Notes: generated from the sequence alone by a model not told the origin. A DNA stretch of 15,694 nucleotides from Spirochaetaceae bacterium (GCA_031269165.1 JAISZQ010000153.1:1-15694); one strand, 5' to 3'. Shown: positions 1 to 6,183, counted from the stretch's first letter. Numbers and translations: made by a program.

Positions 1-330
1 TTCAGGAAGCAAAGGGGGAAAGAGGCGGTGCAAACCGGCCGGTATTACATCTGCAGCGGTGATTTTTCGGCGGAGGAATGCTTGAAATACCTGCGCGGGC
101 ATTGGCCGGTAGAAAACCAGTTGCATTGGATGCTGGACATAGTATTCCGGGAAGACGAGTGCCGGGTGAGGACGGGGAATGCGGCGCTGAATTTGAATAT
201 CCTGCGGAAGATGGCGTTACACCGGCTGAGGAAAATGAGGATGGAAAAGAAACGGGTGAGCGCCAAACGCCGGATGATGCATGCCGCCCTGGATTCGGAT
301 TTCCTGTATGAGGCACTGTTCTCAGAGTAA
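1..330 (+). CDS. ISAs1-family transposase, C-terminal fragment (5' end outside window)
   Basis: The reading frame is open from the first base and ends at the TAA at 328-330, so this is the last ~109 residues of a longer protein. A GTG at 28 is only an internal codon. The residues RYYICSG, then GHWPVENQLHWMLD, then FREDECRVRTGNAALNLNILRK, match the conserved end of ISAs1/H-repeat DDE transposases (family pattern: RGHW.IEN.LHW.LDV.F.ED..R.R.GNA..N). The acidic residues in HWMLDIVFRED lie in the region where the family carries its last catalytic Glu. The protein would cut and rejoin element ends. Whether the copy is intact cannot be judged because the N-terminal DD part is missing. No other transposase gene is visible in the window. 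Confidence 0.9.
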   Translation, partial: FRKQRGKEAVQTGRYYICSGDFSAEECLKYLRGHWPVENQLHWMLDIVFREDECRVRTGNAALNLNILRKMALHRLRKMRMEKKRVSAKRRMMHAALDSDFLYEALFSE

Positions 331-344
331 ACGCCGATGCCCTG
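1..344 (+). mobile_element. Right part of an ISAs1-like insertion sequence; end tentatively at 344
   Basis: The transposase stop is followed after 14 nt by a segment ending GATGCCCTG at 344. Read inward on the opposite strand this starts CAGGGCATC, which resembles the CAGG-type termini I associate with ISAs1 elements. The left end is outside the window, so the terminal inverted repeat cannot be confirmed and the boundary is inference. Confidence 0.4.
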
Positions 345-500
345 GGGCGGTCCCTAGACGGCTTCCCCTGCATGTCAGGCCCGCTTTTCCTGCCGGGCTT
401 GGACCTGCCGTTGTTGAGCGTTGTTTCGGGCGCAGGTTCCCTGTTCCCCGTTTCCCCATAGGGGGAACTTATTTTGTTGTCAAATACAAGGAGTAAAGAA

Positions 501-2084
501 ATGACAAACGAAAAACTTTTGGCGGGAATGCCGGCAATAGCGCTGGCATTCGTATGTGGTCTGGTTCTGGCGGGGTGCGCGAGCGCGCCCACGAATCCAG
601 GGGGCGGTGGGTCTGCGAACGGAACGGCTCAGGCGGCGGAACCATCGGCGGCGGCAAAACTGGCGGCGGACATCAACGCTCTTGAAGCGGGGAAGGCAAC
701 GGCGAGCGGCGATGCGGTTACGCTCACGGGGGGCGTGCGGCTCGAAAACGCCGCCCTCACGGTTCCATCAGGCGTTACGCTTGACCTGACAAAAGAGACG
801 CTCCAGCTCGGCAACGGTGCAACCCTTACCGTGAACGGCACGGTGAACGCGAAGGCGGAGGGCATCAACATTGACAGCGCGGCGGCAAGCCCGGCAACTA
901 TCAACGGGAGCGGGACAATCAGCCTGAAAAGCAAGGGGCGCCTCCTCGGTATTTGGGAAGGCAAGAAACTCACTGTTGACGGGGTTACGCTGGTTGGATT
1001 GCCGGACAACGACAGGCCGGTTGTCGACATAGCAAACGGCGGCGAGTTTGTCCTGAAAAGCGGCGCGATTACGGGCAACACCCGCTCAAGCGATGAATGG
1101 GCTGAGGGCGGTGGTGTCGGCGTGTGGGAGGGCGGATTGTTTACCATGGAAGGCGGCGCGATTTCGGGCAACACCGCCAACGGCAGCCGAGGGAGCGAAG
1201 GCGGCGGCGTGAAGGTGAACAAGGGGACGTTCACGATGGAAGGCGGTGAGATTTCGGGAAATACCGCAAAAGGCGCCGAAGTTGCCAGTGGCGGCGGTGT
1301 GTATGTTGGTTCCGGGTCTGTATTCACCAGGAAAGGCGGTGAGATTTCCGGCAACAGCGTACAAAGCAAAGAAGGAAGCGGCGGCGGCGGCGTGCGAATT
1401 GATGGAGAGGAGGCCGTATTTATCCTGAAAAACGGCTCGATTACGGGCAACTCAAACATCACTGATAAATGGGCCCAAGGCGGTGGCGTGTCTGTGTGGG
1501 AGGGAAAGTTCACGATGAAAGGGGGTACGATTTCCGGCAACACCGCCAACGGCAAAGAGGGAGGCCGCGGTGGCGGCGTGCATATCGGTGAAGCGTCCGC
1601 AGTCTTCACGATGGAAGGCGGTGCGATTAGCGGCAACACCAGCACCAGTGATAAATGGCCCGAAGGCGGCGGCGTTGGTATGAGGTATGGAAAGTTCACG
1701 ATGGAAGGGGGCGCGATTAGCGGCAACACCAGCATCGGTGATAAATGGGCCGCAAGCGGCGGCGTTGAGGTGCGGTATGGACTGTTCACGATGAAAGGCG
1801 GTGAGATTTCGGGCAACCACGCACAACAAGGCGAAGAGGGAAGCGTAGGTGGCGGCGTGAAAGTGGAGCACGGAGAATTCGCCATGGAGGGCGGCACGAT
1901 TTACGGCTCTTCCCCAAAAGGCGGCAATGCCAACACTGCGGCAGATGGCGCGGCGCTGAAGGTACGGGATAGTACGGCTAAGTGGGGCACAGGCGGAACC
2001 TACACCAAAGGCGGCGTGTCCCAGTCAGGCGGCAGCGACATCGGCACCACGTCCGACACGCTGATTGCGATACCCGCGCAGTAA
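501..2084 (+). CDS. Repeat-rich surface lipoprotein, predicted beta-helix (GGxISGN repeats)
   Basis: The protein has 527 residues. The ATG at 501 is chosen because AAGGAG lies 7 nt upstream; a TTG at 474 in the same frame has no such support. Residues 1-26 form a lipoprotein signal with lipobox LAGC, lipidated Cys at 26, followed by a Gly/Ser/Ala-rich linker. Residues ~60-180 are Thr/Gly/Val-rich with regular turns. From residue ~183 to ~470 come ten units of 30-32 residues built around F(T/V)(M/L)(E/K)GG(A/E/T)ISGNT followed by GGGV.V..G. These units start at nt 1047, 1140, 1230, 1323, 1419, 1509, 1605, 1695, 1785 and 1878. Such short Gly/Asn repeats usually fold as right-handed parallel beta-helices and recall the GGAI motifs of chlamydial Pmp proteins. 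The function is unknown; a surface role is inferred from the lipobox. It is a single gene with no clear terminator. Confidence 0.8.
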   Translation: MTNEKLLAGMPAIALAFVCGLVLAGCASAPTNPGGGGSANGTAQAAEPSAAAKLAADINALEAGKATASGDAVTLTGGVRLENAALTVPSGVTLDLTKETLQLGNGATLTVNGTVNAKAEGINIDSAAASPATINGSGTISLKSKGRLLGIWEGKKLTVDGVTLVGLPDNDRPVVDIANGGEFVLKSGAITGNTRSSDEWAEGGGVGVWEGGLFTMEGGAISGNTANGSRGSEGGGVKVNKGTFTMEGGEISGNTAKGAEVASGGGVYVGSGSVFTRKGGEISGNSVQSKEGSGGGGVRIDGEEAVFILKNGSITGNSNITDKWAQGGGVSVWEGKFTMKGGTISGNTANGKEGGRGGGVHIGEASAVFTMEGGAISGNTSTSDKWPEGGGVGMRYGKFTMEGGAISGNTSIGDKWAASGGVEVRYGLFTMKGGEISGNHAQQGEEGSVGGGVKVEHGEFAMEGGTIYGSSPKGGNANTAADGAALKVRDSTAKWGTGGTYTKGGVSQSGGSDIGTTSDTLIAIPAQ

Positions 2085-2193
2085 CGGTAAAAGATACGGG
2101 GGTTGCGCCTGCGGCGAATGGATAATGGTTAATTGAAAATGGAGAATGAAGCCGGGGCTGGAGCAGCCCTCCGACCGGGGTAGCGTGTCCACC

Positions 2194-2404
2194 CTAGGTA
2201 GGGGAGACTGCCCACCCCCGTCCGGGCGCGAGCGGCATGCCGCAAAGCGCGTTCACGGATGGCCCCGGACGTGCGCGCAAGCCCGGGGCCTGTCCGAGCC
2301 GGGGCTAGGTAGATGGGAACGGCCAATCTAGGCAGAGGGGAGTGTCCAATCTAGGTAGAGTGAGGTATGCACTCTACCTAGAGTGAGGTGTTCACCCTAG
2401 GTAG
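2194..2404. repeat. Cluster of six CTAGGTAG boxes, including hairpins
   Basis: CTAGGTAG occurs at 2194-2201, 2305-2312, 2351-2358 and 2397-2404. It occurs once with one change (CTAGGCAG, 2328-2335) and once inverted (CTACCTAG, 2374-2381). Two copies are preceded by the same GTGTCCAAT-like flank. The copies at 2351 and 2374 form a perfect 12-bp stem (2351-2362 with 2370-2381) around a 7-nt loop. The copy at 2397 sits in a second small inverted repeat, CACCCTA/TAGGGTG. Function unknown. Confidence 0.75.
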
Positions 2405-2460
2405 GGTGCCTGCCCTGGCCAGGTGAGGGTGTCCCACGTGGCCTGGGGGAGGCCCTCACA

Positions 2461-2490
2461 CTGGATTACTTCGCTCGGCTCGCAATGACG
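2461..2490. repeat. Half copy of the CTGGATT...CGCAATGACG palindromic element
   Basis: This 30-bp stretch matches the right half of the complete element at 7921-8011. Shared parts are CTGGATT, CTTCG and CTCGCAATGACG. The complementary left arm is missing, so it is a solo or truncated copy. Confidence 0.65.
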
Positions 2491-2496
2491 GGGGGT

Positions 2497-2570
2497 GTAC
2501 TCTCCCCCGAAGGGGGCCTCGGCCCGTTCCCCTCACGACACGCCCAAGGGCCTCCACGGCAGGTGGCCCA
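2497..2570. repeat. Dispersed repeat (CCCCGAAGGGGG ... CCTCCACGGCAGGTGG)
   Basis: The segment contains CTCTCCCCCGAAGGGGG, then CGTTCCCCTCAC, then CACGCCCAAGGGCCTCC and ends with CACGGCAGGTGG. The same order of blocks is found in reverse orientation at 7831-7906, differing at only a few bases in the second half. A more diverged copy lies at 2824-2900, inside the 3' end of the molybdoenzyme gene. Confidence 0.65.
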
Positions 2571-2697
2571 AGGGAAGCCCCTGAGGGGCTGGGGGCGTTG
2601 CGGGGGGTTGCCCTACAGCCCTCCGCGTCCTACTTCGGGCTTCCGGGCCGGGGCGTACTCAGTCCTGCGTCTGTCCATGGACGCTTGGGGTACGCCC

Positions 2698-2718
2698 ACA
2701 AAACCATACTGGTTTTGT
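2698..2718. repeat. 9-bp perfect inverted repeat, 3-nt loop
   Basis: ACAAAACCA at 2698-2706 is complementary to TGGTTTTGT at 2710-2718, around the loop TAC. There is no T-run after either arm that would make it a usual terminator. Confidence 0.7.
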
Positions 2719-2745
2719 CCCCGCAGAGGGGGTAGCGGAAGACGA

Positions 2746-2785
2746 CGCAAAACTGCAAGCCCGGTACCGGGCTTGCGGTTTTGCG
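2746..2785. repeat. 40-bp near-perfect palindrome centred on GGTACC
   Basis: The arms 2746-2765 and 2766-2785 are complementary at 19 of 20 positions, with a single T/G difference and no loop. It lies 32 bp past the stop codon of the molybdoenzyme gene and is oriented so that it could fold at the 3' end of that transcript. No U-tract follows on the minus strand, so it is not a standard intrinsic terminator. Confidence 0.75.
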
Positions 2786-2816
2786 CCGGCTGGAGCGAGG
2801 GGGAGACTTCCCCCTT

Positions 2817-5006
2817 TTACTTGGGCGTGCTCTTCCCCGAAGGGGGTGCCGTTGCGCTTTCCTGCCGGAATCCGCCCAACTTCGCCTCCACGGCAGGTGG
2901 TTTGATGTCGGCCAGGGTGGAGTGTTGGGGGTTTCCCTGCGCGAGCGGGGTAGGGCGGAGGGTGGTGAGCGTGTTGATGTTGCCCCGGCGGTCGATGCCT
3001 TCCGCGTCCGGCTGCCACCACGCCCCTTGCGCGATGGCAAGGACGCCGCGCATGATGCCATCCGTCACCCGCGCCGTGATCCGTATTCGGCCCCGGTCGT
3101 TAAACACCTCGATGGGGTCGCCGTCTTGCACGCCGTAACGCGCCGCGTCCTCCGTGTTCATCACGCAACACTGCGGGTCGAGCGTTTCCATGCGGGGGTT
3201 GTTGTCGTGGATCGAATGACAGCGCCGCCTCGTGTGCCAGCCGATGAGTTGGAAGGGGTAACGGGTGATGCGCGGGTCGTGGATGGTTTCAAAGCCTTCC
3301 GTGTAGGCGGGAATCGGGGGGATGCCGGGGATCGCCATTGCCGCGAGCCGCCGGGAGTAGATTTCGATTTTGCCGGACGGCGTGGAGAAGGGGTTATGGG
3401 CAAAGTCCTCGATCTGTTGCTTGAACGCCGTGTGCGCCGTCTTTTGCGTATAGAAATAACCGCCGTCCGCGCGAAACGTCTCGTAGGGCGGCAGTTCCCG
3501 CTCAACCGTCCGCAGGTCCTCGTAAGCACTCCGTAGCCAGTCGTCAACCGACGGCTTCCCCTCGGTAAACGCCGCGGCAAGGCCCAGATGATGCGCCACC
3601 TCGCACAGCCAATCGTATTCAAAGCGGCTTTCCCCCACCGGTTCGGCAATCTTGTTGGTGTGCAGAAGGTAATCGCCCTCTTCCCAGGGCATCGTGATGT
3701 TCGCCGTCTCAAGAAACGAGGTCGCCGGAAGGAGCACGTCCGCAAAACGGGCGCTGGAAGTCATGAAGAGGTCGGACACGACGATAAACGCGCACTTTGA
3801 CTCGTCGCGGAGGATCGCGGCGGTCCGGTTCACGTCGGAATGCTGGTTGACGAGCGTGTTCCCGCCTAAGTTGAGGATCATCTTGATGGCGCCCCGGTCG
3901 ACCGCTTCCGTCCAGGTGAACGAGGGGATCGCCTCCGTGACCGGATTCGGCGGGGCGTGCAGCGTGGGCTGGAAACGGCCTTTGACATAGCCAACCCCGC
4001 CCGCCGAGCCGCCCTCTTTCCCGATATTGCCCGTCACACAGCAGAGCGTGGCGATGGCCCTGACGCCCTGTTCCCCGTTGCTCGTCCGTTGCGGCCCCCA
4101 GCCTGAAAGAAGCGCGGCGGGCTTTGCGTCCGCATATTCGAGCGCGAGCCCCCGGATAGTTTCCGCCTCGATGCCGGTGATCGCCTGGGCCCATTCCGCC
4201 GACTTGGGAACGCCGTCCGTTGTGCCCGCAAGGTAATCTTCATAGTGGTCAAAGCCCTCGCAAAAGGTGTCAAGAAAGCGGCGGTCTTCGTGGTGATGGC
4301 GGATAATCTCGTAGGCCATCGCGCAGGCGAGCGCGCCGTCCGTGCCGGGCCGGATTGGGATCCAGCGGGCGTTGAGTTTGTCTACGGTCCTGTTGCGGCG
4401 CGGGTCAAGGACGACGATGGGAATGCCGGCCTTCTTTGCGGCGATTAAGTTTTCCATTAAGTATGCGCCGAAGATCGTTTCGGCGGGGTTGTGCCCCCAA
4501 AGGATGATGAGCTTCGATTGGGCAAGGAACACGGAACTTGAACCGGTGAGTGTCGTGCCGTAGATGTACGGCGTTACAAAGGCGGTGCAGGCGGTCGAAT
4601 AACTGTTGTACTTGCCCAGAAACCCGCCGTCCAGCGCAAGGAGCCGTTTGGCGAAGTAATCGGGGCGGGCCAACGCGCTCACCCCCGAAGAATAGTTCAC
4701 ATAGCGGGACGCGGGGCCGTGTTGTTCTTTGACCGCCTTCCAGTTTTCCGTGATGATGCCGACCGCCTCCTCCCAGGAGATACGGGTGAACGCGCCGTCC
4801 CCACGCCGCCCCGTCCGCTTCATCGGGTAGCGCAACCGATCCTCCGAGAGAAAGGTGTCGAGGTACCCGGCGTGGCGCGGGCACTGTTTCACACAGGGGG
4901 TCTTGTCCGGGTTGAACACGAGGCGGACGGGCTTTCCCTCTTCCATGACGGCACGGAAACTGCACCGCCCTCCGCAGTTGAACCGGCCCGCCGAATTGAC
5001 GAACAT
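2817..5006 (-). CDS. DmsA-like molybdopterin (bis-MGD) oxidoreductase catalytic subunit
   Basis: The protein has 729 residues and belongs to the DMSO reductase superfamily, which moves oxygen or electrons at a Mo-bis(MGD) centre. The N-terminus carries an Fe-S-type motif (C11, C15, C38, C42), followed by LRYPMKR and ISWEEA. The YSTA segment places the likely Mo-ligating Ser at 137. ILWGHNPAET and LDPRRN belong to the cofactor-binding domains. The C-terminal dinucleotide-binding domain ends with INTLTTLRPTPLAQGNPQH, close to the DmsA pattern. The ATG at 5006 is used because it keeps the Cys motif and lies 6 nt after a TATAAT box; upstream in-frame starts give a Cys-free leader running through the hsp20 terminator. 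No twin-arginine signal is present, so a cytoplasmic location is inferred. No electron-transfer or anchor subunit gene adjoins. Oddities: the first family Cys is Gly7, and the last ~27 residues look repeat-derived. The substrate is unknown. Confidence 0.88.
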   Translation of the reverse strand: MFVNSAGRFNCGGRCSFRAVMEEGKPVRLVFNPDKTPCVKQCPRHAGYLDTFLSEDRLRYPMKRTGRRGDGAFTRISWEEAVGIITENWKAVKEQHGPASRYVNYSSGVSALARPDYFAKRLLALDGGFLGKYNSYSTACTAFVTPYIYGTTLTGSSSVFLAQSKLIILWGHNPAETIFGAYLMENLIAAKKAGIPIVVLDPRRNRTVDKLNARWIPIRPGTDGALACAMAYEIIRHHHEDRRFLDTFCEGFDHYEDYLAGTTDGVPKSAEWAQAITGIEAETIRGLALEYADAKPAALLSGWGPQRTSNGEQGVRAIATLCCVTGNIGKEGGSAGGVGYVKGRFQPTLHAPPNPVTEAIPSFTWTEAVDRGAIKMILNLGGNTLVNQHSDVNRTAAILRDESKCAFIVVSDLFMTSSARFADVLLPATSFLETANITMPWEEGDYLLHTNKIAEPVGESRFEYDWLCEVAHHLGLAAAFTEGKPSVDDWLRSAYEDLRTVERELPPYETFRADGGYFYTQKTAHTAFKQQIEDFAHNPFSTPSGKIEIYSRRLAAMAIPGIPPIPAYTEGFETIHDPRITRYPFQLIGWHTRRRCHSIHDNNPRMETLDPQCCVMNTEDAARYGVQDGDPIEVFNDRGRIRITARVTDGIMRGVLAIAQGAWWQPDAEGIDRRGNINTLTTLRPTPLAQGNPQHSTLADIKPPAVEAKLGGFRQESATAPPSGKSTPK
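2824..2900. repeat. Diverged dispersed repeat inside the molybdoenzyme 3' end
   Basis: CTTCCCCGAAGGGGG near the left end and CCTCCACGGCAGGTGG at 2885-2900 match the repeat at 2497-2570; the latter block is identical to 2551-2566. Read on the minus strand it encodes the proline-rich tail that follows the normal end of the DmsA-like fold. The middle of the repeat is only loosely conserved. Confidence 0.6.
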
Positions 5007-5012
5007 AGGCCC

Positions 5013-5041
5013 ATTATAAAAGATAAGGGATATGCGATAAA
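5013..5041 (-). promoter_or_regulatory. Promoter of the molybdoenzyme gene; predicted leaderless start
   Basis: On the minus strand a perfect TATAAT (5018-5013) has a weak -35 (TTTATC, 5041-5036) 17 bp upstream. Only six bases separate the box from the ATG at 5006, so transcription should begin at or beside the start codon. No Shine-Dalgarno sequence is present. The promoter lies downstream of the hsp20 terminator, so the gene is an independent unit. Confidence 0.6.
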
Positions 5042-5076
5042 AGAGCCTGTCTCCAATAGAACCGTGATGGGTTTTA

Positions 5077-5125
5077 AATAAAAAAAGCCCCCTGCAAGTG
5101 GGCATGAGTGGGGTGTGCAGGGGGC
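5077..5125 (-). terminator. Rho-independent terminator of hsp20
   Basis: Read on the minus strand, a perfect 10-bp GC-rich stem (5125-5116 with 5096-5087, GCCCCCTGCA) with a 19-nt loop is followed at once by a T-rich run TTTTTTATTT. It lies 58 bp past the hsp20 stop codon and separates that gene from the molybdoenzyme gene. Confidence 0.9.
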
Positions 5126-5146
5126 GGGGAAATAGTTTAGGAGGGA

Positions 5147-5176
5147 GAGACACCGGCACTCACGTGCCGATGTCTC
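5147..5176 (-). other. Strong hairpin immediately after hsp20
   Basis: GAGACA and CGGCAC pair with GTGCCG and TGTCTC around the 4-nt loop TCAC, with one C/A mismatch. The hairpin begins 7 nt past the hsp20 stop. It has no U-tract, so it is more likely a 3'-end stabilising or pausing structure in front of the true terminator. Confidence 0.7.
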
Positions 5177-5182
5177 CAAAGG

Positions 5183-5674
5183 TTAGCCTTCGATCTGAAT
5201 GGTCTTCTTCTGCGCTTCGGTACGTTTGCCGATGGTCAGTGTCAGTAACCCATTCTTGAAGGACGCGCTGATCGCGTCGGGGTCGGCGTTTTCCGGCAAC
5301 TTGAAGCTCCGGCTGAACGAGCGGCTCCGGCGTTCACGAAGGACAAAGTTCTTTTCTTGCTTGTCCTTTTTCTCCACGGTCTCATCCTTCTTGGACTCAA
5401 TCGTGACGGTGCCACCGTCGAGGTTCACGCTCACGTCCTCCATCGCAAAACCGGGAAGCTCGGCCTCAAGCACATAACTCTTGTCGGTCTCTTCCACATC
5501 AACGGCGGGGAGGCGAACCAACGACCCGGATGCCGGCGACTGGCCTGGGTATCCGAACAGGTTGTTCATCACGCGGCCCATTTCCGCGAGCGGGCTGAAA
5601 CCGTGAAAGTCACGGTCGAATGCGTCAATCGCATTCTCAAAATCGAAAGGTTTGTAGACGGTTAGTGTTTTCAT
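5183..5674 (-). CDS. Hsp20/alpha-crystallin small heat-shock protein
   Basis: The protein has 163 residues, normal for bacterial small heat-shock proteins. These ATP-independent cytoplasmic chaperones hold unfolding proteins for refolding by Hsp70/Hsp100 systems. The alpha-crystallin domain spans roughly residues 54-150: RLPAVDVEETDKSYVLEAEL at its start, PGF..EDV, a charged loop rich in Lys/Asp/Glu (95-109), RSFSRSFKLPE and FKNGLLTLTI near its end. The C-terminal IxI motif that docks in the oligomer is IQI at 159-161. The ATG at 5674 has GGAGGTG 4 nt upstream. The gene has its own extended -10 promoter and a strong terminator, so it is monocistronic. I see no CIRCE-type operator, so the mode of heat control is not evident. 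Confidence 0.95.
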   Translation of the reverse strand: MKTLTVYKPFDFENAIDAFDRDFHGFSPLAEMGRVMNNLFGYPGQSPASGSLVRLPAVDVEETDKSYVLEAELPGFAMEDVSVNLDGGTVTIESKKDETVEKKDKQEKNFVLRERRSRSFSRSFKLPENADPDAISASFKNGLLTLTIGKRTEAQKKTIQIEG

Positions 5675-5751
5675 AACACACCTCCAAAAAATAAGATTTG
5701 CGCCTTGATCGGGTGAACATTCGTCTCACCGCGTCTCACGCGCTTGTAAAT

Positions 5752-5760
5752 AGTATAGCA
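5752..5760 (-). promoter_or_regulatory. Extended -10 promoter of hsp20
   Basis: On the minus strand TGCTATACT (TG-N-TATACT) lies about 78 bp before the ATG. No good -35 is found at 16-18 bp, which fits an extended -10 promoter. The predicted leader is ~70 nt and ends in a normal ribosome-binding site. Confidence 0.5.
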
Positions 5761-5816
5761 AAAGGCGTGCCAGATTAAGGTCCTTCTTGGCGGTTATGCG
5801 GTTTGTTTGCCTAAGT

Positions 5817-5832
5817 TTATATGGTATAATAA
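5817..5832 (+). promoter_or_regulatory. Extended -10 promoter without an obvious gene
   Basis: TGGTATAAT at 5822-5830 is a perfect extended -10. The 16-bp context TTATATGGTATAATAA is repeated with one change at 6184-6199 in front of the Maf/DUF115 gene. The first 370 nt downstream contain only a very short ORF and a hairpin. Confidence 0.5.
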
Positions 5833-5877
5833 TTTATCAAAACGGCGGCGTTGGACTTTTCCTGTTTAGGCGGTAGC

Positions 5878-5916
5878 ATGACGATGTGTCCGGTGTGTCT
5901 TTTTGGGTCATTTTGA
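5878..5916 (+). CDS. Possible 12-residue peptide ORF (uncertain)
   Basis: ATG at 5878, preceded by AGGCGG at 5-nt spacing, opens a frame encoding MTMCPVCLFGSF and stops at TGA 5914-5916. It lies ~40 nt downstream of the orphan promoter, and its stop falls inside the left arm of the inverted repeat at 5905-5958. This layout resembles a leader peptide next to a hairpin. An ORF this short arises easily by chance, so this is a low-confidence entry. Confidence 0.15.
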   Translation: MTMCPVCLFGSF

Positions 5917-5958
5917 CGCAACAAAGAAAAAAGCGTGAAAAGTGTGTCAAAATGACCC
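5905..5958. repeat. 13-bp perfect inverted repeat with 28-nt loop
   Basis: GGGTCATTTTGAC (5905-5917) pairs exactly with GTCAAAATGACCC (5946-5958). The loop is purine-rich. There is no T-run after either arm, so it is not an intrinsic terminator. It may be an operator, a stem in a small RNA, or a remnant of mobile DNA. Confidence 0.75.
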
Positions 5959-6034
5959 GCGAGACCGCCGGGGCACCGGATCACTTTCACCACGGGGGGT
6001 GGTTTTGGAACAGGCTCAACTATTCAGTCGTCGC

Positions 6035-6160
6035 CGTGGATGGGGGGCGTTGCGGGGGGCGGCCCACCGCAGAGGGGGGTAGCGGAAGACCAAGCGGAGG
6101 GAGGTGCTACCGACCGGAGCGCGTGTCTGGAGCGAGGGGGGAGACTTCCACCCCCTAACT
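6035..6160. repeat. Dispersed repeat, short version of 2589-2816
   Basis: Blocks GGGGGCGTTGCGGGGGG (6043-6059), CCGCAGAGGGGGGTAGCGGA (from 6067) and GGAGCGAGGGGGGAGACTTC (from 6129) occur in the same order as in the longer copy at 2589-2816. This copy lacks the internal hairpins. It ends ~25 bp before the promoter of the Maf/DUF115 gene. Confidence 0.65.
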
Positions 6161-6183
6161 GCATAGGTGCTCTCTGCCAACGG

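Larger units (their letters stand above)
2085..2816. other. 732-bp intergenic repeat region
   Basis: Short open frames exist on both strands here, but none has a ribosome-binding site or a recognisable protein. The stretch starts with an AT-richer piece (2118-2145) and then turns very GC-rich. It holds the CTAGGTAG cluster, half of a palindromic element, and modules that recur at 6035-6160 and 7831-7906. It is best read as accumulated non-coding dispersed repeats between the lipoprotein gene and the convergently transcribed molybdoenzyme gene. Confidence 0.7.
2589..2816. repeat. Dispersed repeat with internal hairpins, long version
   Basis: The left block GGGGGCGTTGCGGGGGG (from 2591) and right blocks CCGCAGAGGGGGTAGCGGAA (from 2720) and GGAGCGAGGGGGAGACTTCC (from 2792) recur in the same order at 6035-6160. 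This copy is about 100 bp longer because it carries two extra inverted repeats between the shared blocks (2698-2718 and 2746-2785). There is no coding signal. Confidence 0.65.

Noticed and set aside
474..500. TTG start at 474 for the lipoprotein
   Set aside because: It would add nine residues before a complete signal peptide, and the AAGGAG site fits the ATG at 501.
629..1897. Long open frame (422 codons) on the minus strand, antisense to the repeat lipoprotein
   Set aside because: It mirrors the codon periodicity of the repeats, has no ribosome-binding site, and gives a Pro/Ser-rich repetitive product; the plus-strand gene has a lipobox and an RBS.
2194..2404. CRISPR array
   Set aside because: The repeated box is only 8 bp, spacing is irregular, orientation alternates and no cas genes are present.
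2485..3138. 217-codon plus-strand frame over the repeats and the molybdoenzyme 3' end
   Set aside because: It overlaps the well-supported minus-strand enzyme, has no family signature, and its sequence follows the GC-rich repeats.
5690..5760. CIRCE/HrcA heat-shock operator upstream of hsp20
   Set aside because: No TTAGCACTC-type half-sites are present; only an extended -10 promoter is seen.
5905..5958. Intrinsic terminator
   Set aside because: The stem is perfect, but neither side is followed by a T-run on the strand that would be transcribed.
5886..6158. 90-codon plus-strand frame between the divergent promoters
   Set aside because: It has a GTG start without a ribosome-binding site, and half of it translates a dispersed repeat.
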